Source of the DNA: Deinandra increscens subsp. villosa
Taxonomy: Eukaryota; Streptophyta; Magnoliopsida; Asterales; Asteraceae
Direction of reading: 5' to 3'
DNA: 64,000 bases
Assembly: GCA_039602395.1 (NCBI GenBank)
Contig: JBCNJP010000017.1
Span: 8,694,871-8,758,870, forward strand
Shown here one piece after another: positions 11,251-23,500 of this stretch. Position 1 is the first letter of the stretch. Each line of letters opens with the position of its first letter. The notes beneath the pieces were generated by a model. The model did not search any database, was not told where the DNA came from, and worked only from the letters and a program-made list of their open reading frames with translations. A program made the position numbers and the translations under genes.

Positions 11251-11615
11251 TAATTAGCGCAATGATCAAGTCTCATGTGTTTGGTTTGATCATATATGTT
11301 GTGAGTTGTGGCTGGGGGGTTACTACTTTGGGTGGTGCTAAAGGTGTTGGAGAGTCTACTACTTCTACTGTGGTTCTTTCACTTGTCGGTATCTTTATAG
11401 CCGATTTTGTGCTTTCTTATTTTTTTTAAAGAGTCAGGGATTCGCTCAAGAACTTGTAATCGTTTGAATTAGAGTTGTTTCTTAGCTTTAGATCTTTTGA
11501 TGCTTAGTATTTATCTATGTGGGAACTAATGTGTTCATTGGTATTCTTGAGTTTATTAGGCACACTAGTGTCACAATATTTAAAAATCTATGAGATGCTC
11601 GAATTCAAAGCTTGC
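11251..11615 (+). pseudogene. Truncated copy of the TGD1 3' end and 3' flank
   Basis: This segment is a close copy of 17193-17556. It carries the last coding part of TGD1 from the SAMIKS motif (ISAMIKSHVFGLIIYVVSCG, GGAKGVGESTT, VGIFIADFVLSYFF) and continues through the former stop region into the 3' flank, ending in TTCAAAGCTTGC in both places. Substitutions and a small indel replace the parental CFFQGAG stretch, giving a stop after FF at about 11428. It lacks the transit peptide and most of the permease, so it is non-functional. The parental region has no intron here, so retroposition cannot be told from DNA-level duplication. It lies in the same orientation about 6 kb upstream of the intact gene. 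Confidence 0.9.
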
Positions 11616-12818
11616 GTTAACGTACTCTTGCCCTTCACATATGACATATGCATATCATATGTCAACCACACTATCGCTTATTAACACTTTCCCGCGCTAA
11701 AAGGCTTGTACCTGATAACAAGTATTGAGTGATCCTTGTTTATTTTCTAGGTATAATAGCTAAACCAGTTAATATCATCCTGAAAGACTCTAGCTCTTGA
11801 AATACTATCTTAACAAGAACAGTTAATATCATCGAGGAAGACTCTTGCTTGAAATTTTATCTTTAAGAATTGTTTCAAATCCATTAACTATGTTTGTGTG
11901 TTTGTGAGAATTGTTTGTTTAGTTCTAGTTGCCTTTTGGAACTAAGGAACACCTTAATAAAAATAAATAAAAAGTAAATTTCGTTAACCGCCTTCAATGC
12001 AATTTCTTCGATCTAAAGTTTCTTATTAAAACTGGTTTTATGTTTTGTTTTAGTCGTGAATTGATATATATATATATCAAAAGGTGAATCCTAGCTGTAC
12101 ACTCAGAAGTTACTGTGAAGTCACGTCGGCGTCTCAATGAATGCCACGTGACTGTGACACAGTTTTAATTTTCTTTTTGTCGTTATTCGTACGTTTTGTT
12201 TTCGTTGTGTGGGTTTTGTGCTCTAAAATTGGCTAGCAGAGGTCATATGATTTCACAAGCAGTTTAAGTTAATTCGTTTGTGGTTATGTTTTCGATCGCT
12301 TTTGATTTTCTTTGTTTCTCACTTTCTCTTCTTCTTCTTTTATACTCATTTGTCGTTTTGCCGATGAAATTTGCCTTTTTTGAACGGAGAATAAGGTGTC
12401 ATTTACAAACTGAAACTTAATTGTACTTGATTTAGAGTAATAGTATGCGTTGGTTTTGTGTTTTTTGTGTTATCTGTGATGTTCTTAGGCTGATCTTACC
12501 AATGTTAACTTTATATGCATTTGTGACTTTCTTATGCTATTGATGCTGCATGTGTTTTTTTTTATTTTATATGTTTTCTTTGTTGATAGTTACATTACAT
12601 GTGTCTATTGGAGTATCTTTGGTTTTCTATTCAAGTAAAGTTATTTTCCCTTGCAGATTTGTGTATTTTTAACTCTTTAATTAGCTCAGTAGATTGTGTT
12701 ATTTGAGTTGCATTGGTCTGATGGAGTTGCTTTGGTTTTATATTCAAGTTAAATTCCCAATTTTCTAGAGGTACATAGAAACAGAATACATAAAACAAAA
12801 AAACATATTAAACACTAA
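11616..12818. other. Intergenic DNA between TGD1 fragment and MITE
   Basis: No coding sequence is recognised. It includes a short imperfect direct repeat (CAGTTAATATCATC near 11766 and 11820) and a T-rich stretch from 12300 onward that resembles plant UTR or intron sequence, but no exon can be assigned. Confidence 0.45.
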
Positions 12819-13104
12819 GGTGGCGTTTGGTTCACGGAATGTAATGTAATTGGAATTGTAAAGTTTTTCTTTTAAAGTTGTGTTTAAGTTGGGTAAAAAA
12901 GGGGTTTGAAATACAATGAATTCCTTTAATCAATGAAATTTAGAAATCCTTCACTTTAACGAAGGAAAGTTACATGACCTCAAATTCCATTGATTAAAGG
13001 AATTCATTGTATTTCAAACCCCTTCCTTACCCAACTTAAGCACAACTTTAAAAGGAAAACTTTACAATTCCAATTACATTACATTCCGTGAACCAAACGC
13101 CACC
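12819..13104. mobile_element. PIF/Harbinger (Tourist-like) hairpin MITE with TAA TSD
   Basis: The element begins GGTGGCGTTTGGTTCACGGA and ends with its exact complement, TCCGTGAACCAAACGCCACC, flanked by TAA at 12816-12818 and 13105-13107. The arms stay complementary through most of the 286 bp (AAATACAATGAATTCC against GGAATTCATTGTATTT). A three-base TAA duplication with GGTGGCG-type termini identifies Tourist-like MITEs mobilised by Harbinger transposases. It lies about 1.2 kb upstream of the putative TGD1 leader exon. Confidence 0.92.
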
Positions 13105-13107
13105 TAA

Positions 13108-14280
13108 GACTAACTAACACATGCCCTTTTGTAGATGAAGAAGAAAACTCCACAAAGAGGAACAAGGACAAGCAAGAGTAGTTCAGATGACAACTGAAAA
13201 GAGGAATTTTGGTATTTACAAAGCAACTAATGACCTCTTTTCGACAGGAAGCATAATGTAACCCATATGCAAAGACTGTCAAGAACCGGCTTTTGTAGCT
13301 CAAATATGACACCGGTTTTGTTTAAGTTCAGATGGAATAGTAAGGTCCTGTGACCGAGGTTTGTATAGGTTCGGATGGAATAGTAAAGTAGTATGGACTC
13401 TACTGATGTCAACATACGGAAACAACTATTTTTACAGAAAGTTGCTTTAGATAAACGTTCTATGCCATATTTTCCTTTAACTTACTTCATTCCTTTCAAT
13501 CTTATTTCTTTTCTCTTTCGCCTATGGTAACAAAAACATTCACTGACAACTAGCGGCCCGCGACAACGCACAAGTCCATTGTCTTGTTAGTAGGAATTGC
13601 TTAGTTACAACTTAGTAGTGAGAACCATTGAACACGAACTTGCTAAACGTAATGCCATATGTGGTATGTATGACATCTTCAGTAGCACACGTCGTTCGTC
13701 TGTGTTCCGTGTTCAATACAACAATTACTGTCAGATGATGTCATCAGTTAGAATCCATAATACCTTCCAAAAAGAGAAAGATGACTATCAAGTGAGACAT
13801 CAAAGCGTTGTATTGCACATGGGTGTATGCGAATTAGGGTGTTTCACACTCTATATCCCCGCTTGTTTTTTTTTTCTTAAGGAAAACAATTACCTCGTAT
13901 GATTCTTATATCCATTCCTATGTGTGATTACCGTAGGTTTGAAGTAACAAATAAGGTGTAATGAAACCAGTTAAAAATAATTATAAGTTAATAATAACAC
14001 AAACGATAAAAGTAATATAACTTTTTATTTTAAAAGCAAGCTGGTTTAGCAGTGTATCATGAATGATTACCCTAGACCTAGTCACTGTATTAAGTTTGAA
14101 CCTCATAGTGAGGAAACTCAGAAGCGCCCCTCATTTACATAATCGGGTGGAAACCAAACAAGCTCGTAAACCTTTCTCGTAACTCGAGATCAAGCATAAG
14201 ACTATATGAGTTAAACTTGTGTATTTTCAACCAAAAGAAAAAGAAAGAACTTACCTACCACAATCAAGTCAGGAGATCCA
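13108..14280. other. Intergenic DNA; possible minus-strand Helitron terminus at 13550
   Basis: No gene is supported; the 101-codon frame at 13597-13902 has no recognisable domain. At 13550-13565 the minus strand reads GTCGCGGGCCGCTAG followed by T, which looks like a Helitron 3' terminus (GC-rich stretch, CTAG, then host T), but no matching 5' end was found. Confidence 0.35.
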
Positions 14281-14289
14281 ATACGACGG

Positions 14290-14430
14290 CGTTTCCAATT
14301 CCGCCCCTTTTACATTCAATCTTTCTCACATTCCTCCTCCATTATCGCGTCTGAGCTGAGCCCTAGCAGCAGTAACCAACAGTACCATCCTTGAAATCGT
14401 CGCAATCCTACCTCGCACATCGCTCACATG
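14290..14430 (+). other. Putative TGD1 leader exon
   Basis: A C/T-rich, gene-like stretch ends in CTCACATG followed by GTTCGT, a possible (weak) donor. Splicing from 14430 to the good acceptor at 15982 (TTTTTGTCATTATGCAG) would place the ATG at 14428-14430 in frame with the TGD1 exon starting at 15983, giving an N-terminus of MIYSGQS. If the splice is not used here, translation could start at the ATG at 15977. The intron would be about 1.55 kb (14431-15982), with no other feature seen. Confidence 0.4.
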
Positions 14431-15976
14431 GTTCGTCAGGCATTCATCGCTCCTATATTCCATCTAATTCCTTCTTCTATAGACTTTGATTTCGATATCA
14501 TTTGTTTGTTGGCCATTTTGCTTTTATACTTGATCGATTCTTTCTATTTTATCGTAGTATTACGACTGATTATGATGATTTTACTTCCCTGGATTGATTA
14601 CGGCTGAATTTACTTTTGACAATTTTATGATTGTTAGATTGGGGTACTAGACCTTAGGTGTATGAAGGTATGATAAATTTAGATCGATTCTGTCAGTTTT
14701 ATCCTATTACGATTGATTATGATGAACTATTCTGAAATGTAGTTTCACTGCCCTAGCTTGGTGAAATTGTGATAAAAGACTGTTACTACTTGCAAATTAG
14801 ATTTGATGCTTAAAGTGGCATTGCTGTAGAAAGAAGATGTTAGTTGTGTATAATGAGCTGGAAAAGTATAGAATGGATTAAGCTAATTAGCATGATCTTT
14901 GCCGCCTGAGATCATATGAACAGGATCATTAAGTTCAACTCTCTGGCAATTTATAAGCTTCTTAGATCAATTTTATGGCCTAGATGTCTGGTCTGGGATT
15001 TAGAATTCATATCTTTGTGGTAGAATTTAGAAGTCATAAAAGATAGATTTTCTAAGGACTGGAGGTAGGTATCTAGACATTGGTTCAAGAATCAAACTTG
15101 ACGAATATGTAGAAAAATTCAGGAGATTAATGTATTGAACCAAGTTTTCAGATGATTAAAGAAATCCCTTTCCGGGGTGAAGCAAGAGATTTGTAGGTTG
15201 GAATTTCTTTCAAATTAAAGCCTAAAATATGTATATATTAATACATAATAACTTAACCTCATAGTAAACAATTAGAAACTTAAATTATCTCCCTTGCATA
15301 AATCCACTGCTACTTGCAGCACAGAATGACCATGCAGCTGATGATTCCATTTAAGGTCGTGCATTTCCAATGCAGAGACGCCAATTAGTTTTTAAAATTA
15401 CTCCACTCTTGTTGTTGCCAAGAAAATTGGAGTAGATCTTTATTTATTTGTGAGACTTGTTAGACATATTTGCACAAGCATACACATGTTTATTGTTTTT
15501 TATTTCAAGTTTTATAAATCATCATGAACCATCTATTTCTTTTTGAGATATGTCACTCTAGTCGTAGATAAGAAGGGTTTTATAATCCAGTACCACGTAT
15601 ACCAACCTTCATTTTTTAAGAGAGAATGTATTCTTTACAAGATTGAAAGTTCACATATGTCTATGTGAAGATCATTAAATAATCTCTTAAACAATTTTTT
15701 CGCCCTTTTTTACAGGACTCTCAATAATTTGAGCTTAAACACTGGGAACCCAATGGTTTAGAATACAATAAATTAACAATGACTATTAAGCAACATATTC
15801 ACATGCCAGAAATTTATTCCCCTTTGGACCTGTTTCCCATGATACCATATTCTACATTTAAGAAATATGAAAGAAATGATTGTGATATTTACCTTTAAAT
15901 TAGGATTGTGTTGCTGCATTATCAAGAATGTCCACTGTTAGATGGTGGTGTGTATAACATGTGGATTTTTGTCATT

Positions 15977-17404
15977 ATGCAGATATATAGTGGTCAATCC
16001 GTTCTGCAACCACAACAACATGCAGTCCCAATTCGTTTCTATGCCACAACTTGTTACTTGCATAGCAGGTACTGCTCTATTTAAATGTGTGTGAAACTTC
16101 ATCTGGTTGTTCTGTTGTTGAAGTAAGAGATTCATAAAGTCAAACACAATGTTTCTCAAATTCGAACACAAATTTGGGGTGTTCATTGTAGAGATGAATT
16201 CATGTTACTTGATGATTTGAAGAATTTATCGGTTTTCAAGTTAATAATGAGTCTGTTTGACCTCAACGTGAAGTTTTGAATCTAGGGTTTATAGTATGCG
16301 ACTATTTCATTCCTTTTGAAGTGAATTAATGTGCATTTTCTAACAATCTGCAGTAGAGGCTCTACAAAAACATGTGCTTGGGTGAAAATTGGGAACGCGA
16401 GTGAAAGTCAATTTTCTCAAAGACATAAATTGCTGAGAAGAGTTGAGAATGGTCAGAGTTCGGTACATATTAACCGAACCAGGTTCTTCTTAAACCCCAA
16501 CAAAAACAAGGTTTTCCCAATCTTAAATACAATGACAGACGATGGTAACTCGTCATCTATTTCTGTACCTGAAGATAATGTAGCCACAAACGTCACCCCA
16601 AATCAAGAACCACACCCATTGTTCAGCAAGTGGACACCCCCTGGATACTTATGGAGAGGGTTATCGGTTTTTGTCTTGGCGGGCCAAGTAATAATGAGAG
16701 TAGCAAACCGTAAAATCCACTGGAAAAACACTCTCCAACAGCTAGAAAGAGTCGGACCAAAATCAGTTGGTGTCTGTCTATTAACATCTGCTTTCGTGGG
16801 CATGGCTTTCACAATTCAATTCGTGAGAGAATTCACCAGATTAGGTCTAAACCGAGCCGTGGGTGGGGTCCTAGCCCTAGCCTTCGTGCGCGAGCTAAGC
16901 CCTGTGATCACCTCAATCATAGTAGCCGGTCGAATTGGCAGTGCATTTGCAGCAGAATTAGGCACCATGCAAGTTTCTGAACAAATCGACACTTTACGGG
17001 TTTTGGGTACTGACCCAGTTGACTATCTGGTAACCCCACGGGTCATTGCTTCGTGTGTGGCTTTACCATTCTTGACCCTTATTTGTTTTACAGTCGGGAT
17101 GGCATCTAGTGCTCTTTTGGCTGATGGGGTTTACGGGATCAGTATTAATATCATCTTGGACTCGGCTCAGAGGGCTCTTAGATCATGGGACATAATTAGC
17201 GCAATGATCAAGTCTCAGGTGTTTGGTTTGATCATATCTGTTGTCAGTTGTGGCTGGGGGGTTACTACTTTGGGTGGGGCTAAAGGTGTTGGAGAGTCTA
17301 CCACTTCTGCCGTGGTTCTTTCACTTGTTGGTATCTTTATAGCCGATTTCGTGCTTTCTTATTGTTTTTTTCAGGGAGCTGGGGATTCGCTCAAGAACTT
17401 GTAA
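15977..17404 (+). CDS. TGD1-type chloroplast lipid importer permease (MlaE family)
   Basis: The product is the inner-envelope permease of the TGD1-TGD2-TGD3 ABC importer, which brings ER-derived glycerolipid precursor into the chloroplast for galactolipid synthesis. Coding exons are 15977-16068 (or 15983-16068 if the leader exon at 14428 is used) and 16354-17404. The first ends in phase 2 at AG/GTACTG and joins after TCTGCAG to restore AGT. The protein is about 380 residues, close to the family length. Residues 1 to about 110 are Ser/Arg-rich without conserved domain, as expected of a plastid transit region. The MlaE domain follows: PKSVGVCLLTSAFVGMAFTI, the conserved VRELSPVITSI and AGRIGSAFAAELGTM, ALPFLTLICFTVGMASSALL, SAMIKSQVFG, and the C-terminal GAKGVGESTTSAVV and GDSLKNL. 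About five hydrophobic spans are visible. The last exon is one uninterrupted frame. A broken copy of its 3' end lies at 11251. Family identity is secure; the start is not. Confidence 0.93.
16069..16353 (+). other. TGD1 intron, phase 2
   Basis: Donor AG/GTACTG at 16069 and acceptor AATCTGCAG/T at 16353. Reading through instead would require starting at the ATG at 16331 inside the intron, which would lose the upstream residues. The in-frame joining of both exons makes the spliced form more likely. Confidence 0.75.
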
Positions 17405-17946
17405 ACTTTTGAATTATAGTTGTTGGTAACCTTAGATCTTCTGATGCTCATTGTTTATCTATGTGGGAGCTTATGTGTACATTGGTATTCTTGAGTTTTT
17501 CAGGCACACCAGGGTCACAATATTAAAAAATCTAAGAGATGCTCCAATTCAAAGCTTGCATATATTGCGTACGAATGGAACCCCTAATCTGATGTCGAAC
17601 CCTTTTAAAAAAATACATAGATCATCGAACCATAAACTGCTGTTTTTTTTCCTTTTAGTCGTAGCTCACAAACTTAAGCTAGCTGATAGGCTCATTTTGT
17701 TTTAACTTAGCCCAAATACTTATGCTTCATGTAGCACAGAAAACACTTGTAGGAATGGAGGATGACAATTTCATTTTTTCTCAATTGTTTCTGCTCACGT
17801 GATCCATTTTCTAAGTATTGTACGGGCATATGTGGCATGAGAGTTGACGTGAGCCACCCATTTTCTAAATTGCGGCATTCGTTTATGTGGTTTGTATGAA
17901 TTTCACCTTTCGTCCGTAGGATTAAAAAATTGCGGCTACACATCTA
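17405..17946 (+). other. TGD1 3' UTR and flank
   Basis: Sequence after the TAA stop. The first ~150 bp are shared with the displaced copy at 11451-11615, showing that the duplicated block extended past the coding region. No further gene is seen; the short frames here lack domains. Confidence 0.6.
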
Positions 17947-19335
17947 CGATCCTTCCGTCTACGTCTATTAAAATTTTTCTGTTAAGTCGATCTCAAATGA
18001 TCATTATACCCCCTCTTTAAAATAAAGAAATATAAATTTAAAAAATATATAATGAAGGGATCTGAAATGTAATTAATTTAAATTAACTTATATAATTACT
18101 ATATATTACATTTTACAACATTTTTTTGAATATTTTATTAAGGTTAGAATATTTTATTATTTCTTTTATATTATTTTATTCAAGTGTTGTTATTATTTTA
18201 ATGATACATATATATTAAACTAATCTAATGTTAAATATATATTTAATTAATCAAATGGTTTTTATAATTAAATGATATTACGATCAGTCCAATGGTTTTG
18301 TGTGTTCACGTTATTCCAGCAATAACATTTATTGATTATCAATTTTGTGTGTCTGTGCTTTCTCAGCGGTAACCTCTATTGATTACTAACAATTTATATT
18401 ATGCTTGCATATTACAAATGGAATATTCACGTTGTCAGAGCGATAACCTCCATTGCAATGGTTTTGTGTGTTCGCATTATCCCAGCGATAACCTCCATTT
18501 AGATTATTTAATTTTATAATATTTTTTTTTACTTTTTATATTTTTGTTTTGGTTGTGTAATACGTAAACTTTTTTAAATGCTAAATATAATTTGGTCATA
18601 ATTTTATAAGTGATTTTGGTGGTTTAGTGTTTTTTTTTGTTTTCCTCCACGTATCCTTAAAGCAATGCAATTGTTTTGTGTGTTTACGTTATCCTCATGT
18701 TAACCTCCATTGATCACCAATAATTTATTTGTTGGTGGTGTAGCAGTTAGAATATTTTTTCTACCCGTGTTATCCGAAAGATTAAAACAACAAGAACACA
18801 ATCAAACGTGATCGCGTTGAGATGAAGGAAGTCATGATCTTTTGTGAAGCTCACTCTATATAAAACAAACAACAAGCTAAGCTAATAGAACTAACTAACA
18901 ACGTTGCAATTTTGATAACATCATGATGTCATTCTTAAACACCCCCGCGTAACGCGCGGAGGGTTAAAATCTAGTTGGGATTAAACCACCATCTCACTGC
19001 ACCATCTTAGACCATCACCGACACCACCACCATCTTAGATCATCAAACGATGAGACGAATTTGTAAGTCGGAAAATTGATGAGAATAAAGGGGTATTCTT
19101 GATGAAATTTGGGTTATATTCCTTGGCACTTGCAGGTCGTCGAAAAAGACAAAGATGAGGGAGTTAGAGTTGAAGAAGAAGAAGGTGGGTGGGGTAATTT
19201 TATTTGAAATAAAAAGGTATTCTTGTAATTCTATATTTTCTTTGATTATTATTTTTAAAATACACGGATAGAATTGTTATTTTAAAGAAGTTAACAAAAG
19301 ATTTTAACAGACGTTAGACAGAAAGACCGTAGAAG
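17947..19335. mobile_element. Probable TIR element enclosing a Helitron-like 3' end
   Basis: The left end, CTACGATCCTTCCGTCTACG followed by TCTATTAAAA, is matched in inverse at the right end by TTTTAACAGACGTTAGACAG followed by AAAGACCGTAG. Inside, diverged tandem units contain GTTATCCCAGCGATAACCTCC (near 18300-18500 and 18690). At 18945-18974 the stem CCGCG/CGCGG (loop TAACG) is followed 11 bp later by CTAG and a host T, a textbook Helitron 3' terminus. The 5' end of the Helitron was not located. The composite ends about 160 bp upstream of the ERLIN start codon. Confidence 0.5.
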
Positions 19336-19397
19336 TAACAAAAATACAAACCTTTATACTATAGCTGTAATTTTTGAATCCTATGAACATGAACTTT

Positions 19398-19404
19398 TAT
19401 AAAA
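19398..19404 (+). promoter_or_regulatory. Candidate TATA box of the ERLIN gene
   Basis: TATAAAA lies 93 bp upstream of the ATG at 19497, a spacing that would give a 5' UTR of roughly 60-70 nt. It is identified by motif and position only. Confidence 0.4.
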
Positions 19405-19496
19405 TTCGTACAAACCACGTATACCTCAAAAAAAAAAAAAAGACTTTTTACACCTCCAATTCGTCTCCCTTCGAATCACAGACTAGACTCAACGCA

Positions 19497-22400
19497 ATGG
19501 ACGCAGGAAGGCAACCGCCGCCGCTGCCGCAGCGGCCACCGGCGGAACCGCTCCGTGAAGGAAATGGAGATTTCACCGCCATTCTCACCGTCCTCTTCGC
19601 CTTCATCGTCATAATCTCCATGGTAAACACACTCGCACATATTTACATGGATAGTTCGTTCCTATGCGTACACAACCGGTTCAGCATCTGTATTTTGTTA
19701 ACGGTTCGATCTGTGCATAAACTGTTCATTTGATGAAGGATTTGGTTTCGTTCTGGCATTCGTTAATTTCTAGGGTTTTACTAATGTTAGTCCTTGTTTA
19801 ATTTTTAAAATCACTGCATACATTTCGTAATCGGTGTACGTTTGAGTAGTTTGATGCGTGATTATACTCGTTCTAGGATCAGATTTCGTATGATATTGTT
19901 ATTTTTTTGATTTTTTTACATTAGGAGGAAATGTGTAATTGTAATGTTCCATTCTGCAACTCATACTTGTAGATCCTAGGGTTTGGATCTCATACAAGTT
20001 CATTTAACATCAGATCAGATTAAATTATACTTATTTTTGAGTTTCATGATTAGTTCAGCCAGATACACTATTATTACAACTTGTGTGAATCAAGTGTGAG
20101 TCATGAAGATAGTATAACTTATTCTACTTCAAATGCCATTTTGTCTTATATTTATAGGTTTTGATTCCATCTGCATCACCAAACTTGAAGAACAACTTAA
20201 CAATCCTGCATCAAGTTCCTGAAGGTCATGTTGGGGTTTACTGGCTAGGGGGTGCCCTCCAGAAAACAACCACTACTCCAGGTCTGTCAATAATACTTCA
20301 TACATGATGTATTTTCATATTATTAAGCAAGTAGCAACCACAAACTTTTTTATCCCAACACTTGGTACAACTTGAATTTTTTAGGTTTTCATCTGAAATT
20401 ACCTCTAATAACTCATTACGAGCCTGTTCAGGTGACACTTCAGACGGATCTGGTAAGTATTTATTTGATATGCTAAAGAAAAGATGAATTTGGTACTTTT
20501 CTTGAAGATGATTTTTTCTGGAATTGTAATATATAGGTGAGAGATATCCCTTGTGGGACAAAAGGGGGTGTTATGATCAATTTCGATAGAATTGAGGTAA
20601 ACATTTCTGTACAATACTAATGACACCAATGCTTTATGATTTAAAATTTACAGTACTTCACTATTTATATTTTTTTTGTGCTACAGGTTGTTAACCGCCT
20701 GAAAAAGGAAGCTGTGTATGAGACCCTTCTCAATTATGGTGTAGAGTATGACCACACTTGGATATACGACAAAATCCATCACGAGATTAATCAGTTCTGT
20801 AGTGTTCACTCCCTTCAAGATGTTTATATCGACATGTTTGATCAGGTATCAAGTAAAACCAGATTTTATATCTTGGCTTAATGGCTTCTAAATTAAGTGC
20901 TTGTATATCATAGTCTATAAATTAAGGACATGCTTATGGTATATCAATTCTTATATTTGTATATATATGTGTATCTTATTCAGATTGTTGAAACAATGAT
21001 GGATTGTTAATAATATTAGTTTGTAAGCTTCCCCTTTTTTGCTTTTATTAATGGACAAAATGTTAAATTTCAGATTGATGAAACAATGAAAGATGCTCTT
21101 CAAGCTGATTGTACACGTTATGCCCCTGGCCTTGAAATTATCAGTGTCCGTGTCACAAAGCCTAGAATCCCAGAGAGTGTAAGGCGGAATTTTGAACAGA
21201 TGGAAGAAGAACGCACCAAGGTTTGATACTTGTCAATTGTCAAAAATATCCTCAAAATAACTAAATTGTTAACATCACAATTAAGCCTTGGCAAGACAAG
21301 GAGGCCGGGTCGGGCTAACTAATGGTTCAAATTGGGTTTGGGTCAAAACGGGTCGTTTCAAGAAAGTGACAATTTGGTACTCCTTACACATTAAAAGTAG
21401 CAATATCCAATTTCAAGCAAAATTTGAAACCAAGAAGTTTTATAGTTCTTTTAGGAAGGAATATGAATATGACCCGTTTACATTCTCATGAGTTATAACT
21501 GGCTTGTATATAGGTATTGGTGTCAGTAGAGAGGCAGAGGGTTGCCGAGAAAGAGGCAGAGACACAAAAGAAGATCGCCATTACTGAAGCCGAGAAGAAC
21601 GCGTTTGTCAGCAAGATTGTCATGGAGCAGAAACTTATGGAAAAGGATAGTTTAAGAAGGCAAGAAGAAATTTCTAACGCCATGTATATTGCCCGTGAAA
21701 AGAGTTTGGCTGATGCAAAATACTATCAGTGAGTTATTACATTCATTTCTTGTATGTTTCAGAATAACAATTGCTGAAAAGTGTTTTAAGTTATGAATTC
21801 TCTTTTTGAATTCAGAACCATGAAAGAGGCCGAAGCAAACAAGCTGAAGCTGACACCTCAATTTCTGGAGCTGAAGTTTATCGAGGCAATTTCCAACAAC
21901 ACGAAAATGTTCTTCGGAAACAAGGTAAATTATCTATCCCTCTCTTATACATTGAATATAATTGTTCGGGTGTGTTATCACATTATTGTGATACATGTAA
22001 CTGGGCAGTTTGATTGTAAATGGTGAAATTGGTGGGTTGGTAATGGGTCAAAAGTAGGGATCTGAACTTTTGACACAACATCAACCTACAACGAAATTTG
22101 TGGGATTAAGTTTTGACTAAATGGGTTTGGGCCGAACTAGCGAACACATTTAGCTAACTGTGTCATCTTCGGATTGACCTGACAGGTTCACAAGTTTACC
22201 CGTGTACTATGCCAAAATGTGAAAGAGAAATGAGAATAGTTTTTAAGTTTTAAACTTTTAAAAGTAGCCATTTTATGTAAATATGTGTTTTTAGTTGTAA
22301 ATTTGTAGTTTTAGTGTATCGCCATGCAAAAAGTAACATAAAATGAAATATCAGGGTCAAACAGCGTGTTGTGATTGGGTTCAATTCATGTATAAACATT

Positions 22401-22581
22401 TTGATGAACACATTACTCTGATATATTTATGTTAAGTAAATAAACATAAAAAATAATTATAGTGTATAATTTTATCATATTGTAAATGTAAACCATACAG
22501 ATACCAAGTATGGTGTTGGATCAAAGGCTACTCGGGAACTTCTTGCAAGGTTTGGACGGAAAACTGAACCTGGAATCATAG
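19497..22581 (+). CDS. ERLIN-like SPFH/Band 7 ER membrane protein
   Basis: Nine coding exons with GT-AG introns: 19497-19622, 20158-20281, 20385-20452, 20537-20596, 20687-20845, 21074-21220, 21514-21728, 21816-21924 and 22501-22581. Together they total 1089 nt, 362 codons plus stop, with all phases matching. Erlins are ER-resident SPFH proteins that form large cholesterol-associated rings; animal homologues guide ER-associated degradation of IP3 receptors, while the plant role is poorly defined. Residues 1-24 are Pro/Arg-rich and cytosolic-looking, and 25-46 form one hydrophobic anchor (FTAILTVLFAFIVIISMVLI). The SPFH domain follows, with PEGHVGVYWLGGAL, GFHLKLPLITHYEPVQVTLQ, CGTKGGVMINFDRIEVVN, KIHHEINQFCSVHSLQDVYI and APGLEIISVRVTKPRIPESV. 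A charged coiled coil follows (VAEKEAETQKKIAITEAEKN), and the protein ends with AEANKLKLTPQFLEL, NNTKMFFGNK and a short tail. Introns 6 and 8 carry GGGTC/GACCC-rich repeats. Confidence 0.95.
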
Positions 22582-23500
22582 GTTGTGGTTTTCTACTTTT
22601 CTTAATTATGCTGTAAATTCTCACTTTTGAGTTCTGGTATTAACTCAACTAAACTTCTTTGATATATGCCACGTCACCAAAGTTGGTTCCAAGCTGTGCG
22701 TGAGCCATGCTTGCAAATACGAGATGGACATGGGTTTCTTTTTACCGCCTATTAATTAACTCCTAGTTCCAGTTTCCTGCTTTTCCTCGTTTACTATATC
22801 TGCAGTTAGTTAATACTTTGTTAGTGACTAGTTGGGATTGCCCAGCAAACAAGAGAAATTTTCTATTTGTAGCGTCTGCATTGTAAGCCTTGAATGGCCT
22901 AAGCTTGCTATGAATGATCTGCATAAATATTAAGCTTGTCAATGACGCTAAGATTCGTTTTTAATTGTATGCCTTTAAAACAAGGGTCATGTTGTATGAA
23001 TGGTGATATAGGCCATATGGCCTGTATCATCAGAAGGTTCGTATGAATGGAGTTTTTAGGAAGACGACCCATATGAAAGTACGGACCGTATGACCAAAGC
23101 TCAATACGAGCAGCTTGTTGACAAATTTCATAATTTTTGGGAATTAAACGGTATGAATCTCGAGGTTTGGGAAAGTTGTATACAAGCATTATAGTCGGTG
23201 TTGGTTATATAAGAGGATTCCACTTGTGGGGTAGGCGAGGATGCACACGAGAGGCCAAAAGTATACGGAAAGACTACAATTCACTCGGTTTAGGTTTGTA
23301 TAAGTGAAACCGTGCTCTATATGGAACATTGTTACATTGCTTTGGGTATGAATACGAGATCGGGTGAGGTCTCAGGGTGCCAAGGATGATGGATTATTTC
23401 ACGTTGAGTTGGACGTGGAGACGTTATCTCTCATGATTTACATATGTATAGACCCAAGCAGTACATATGTACTATGGCTACTACCATTGCCTTTCCATTC
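22582..23500. other. ERLIN 3' flank and unassigned DNA up to the gap
   Basis: The 3' UTR of ERLIN probably occupies the first few hundred bases. From about 22900 the sequence contains alternating CATATGGCC/GGTCCGTACTTTC-like words seen in gypsy LTR tails, but no boundary could be placed. Confidence 0.4.
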
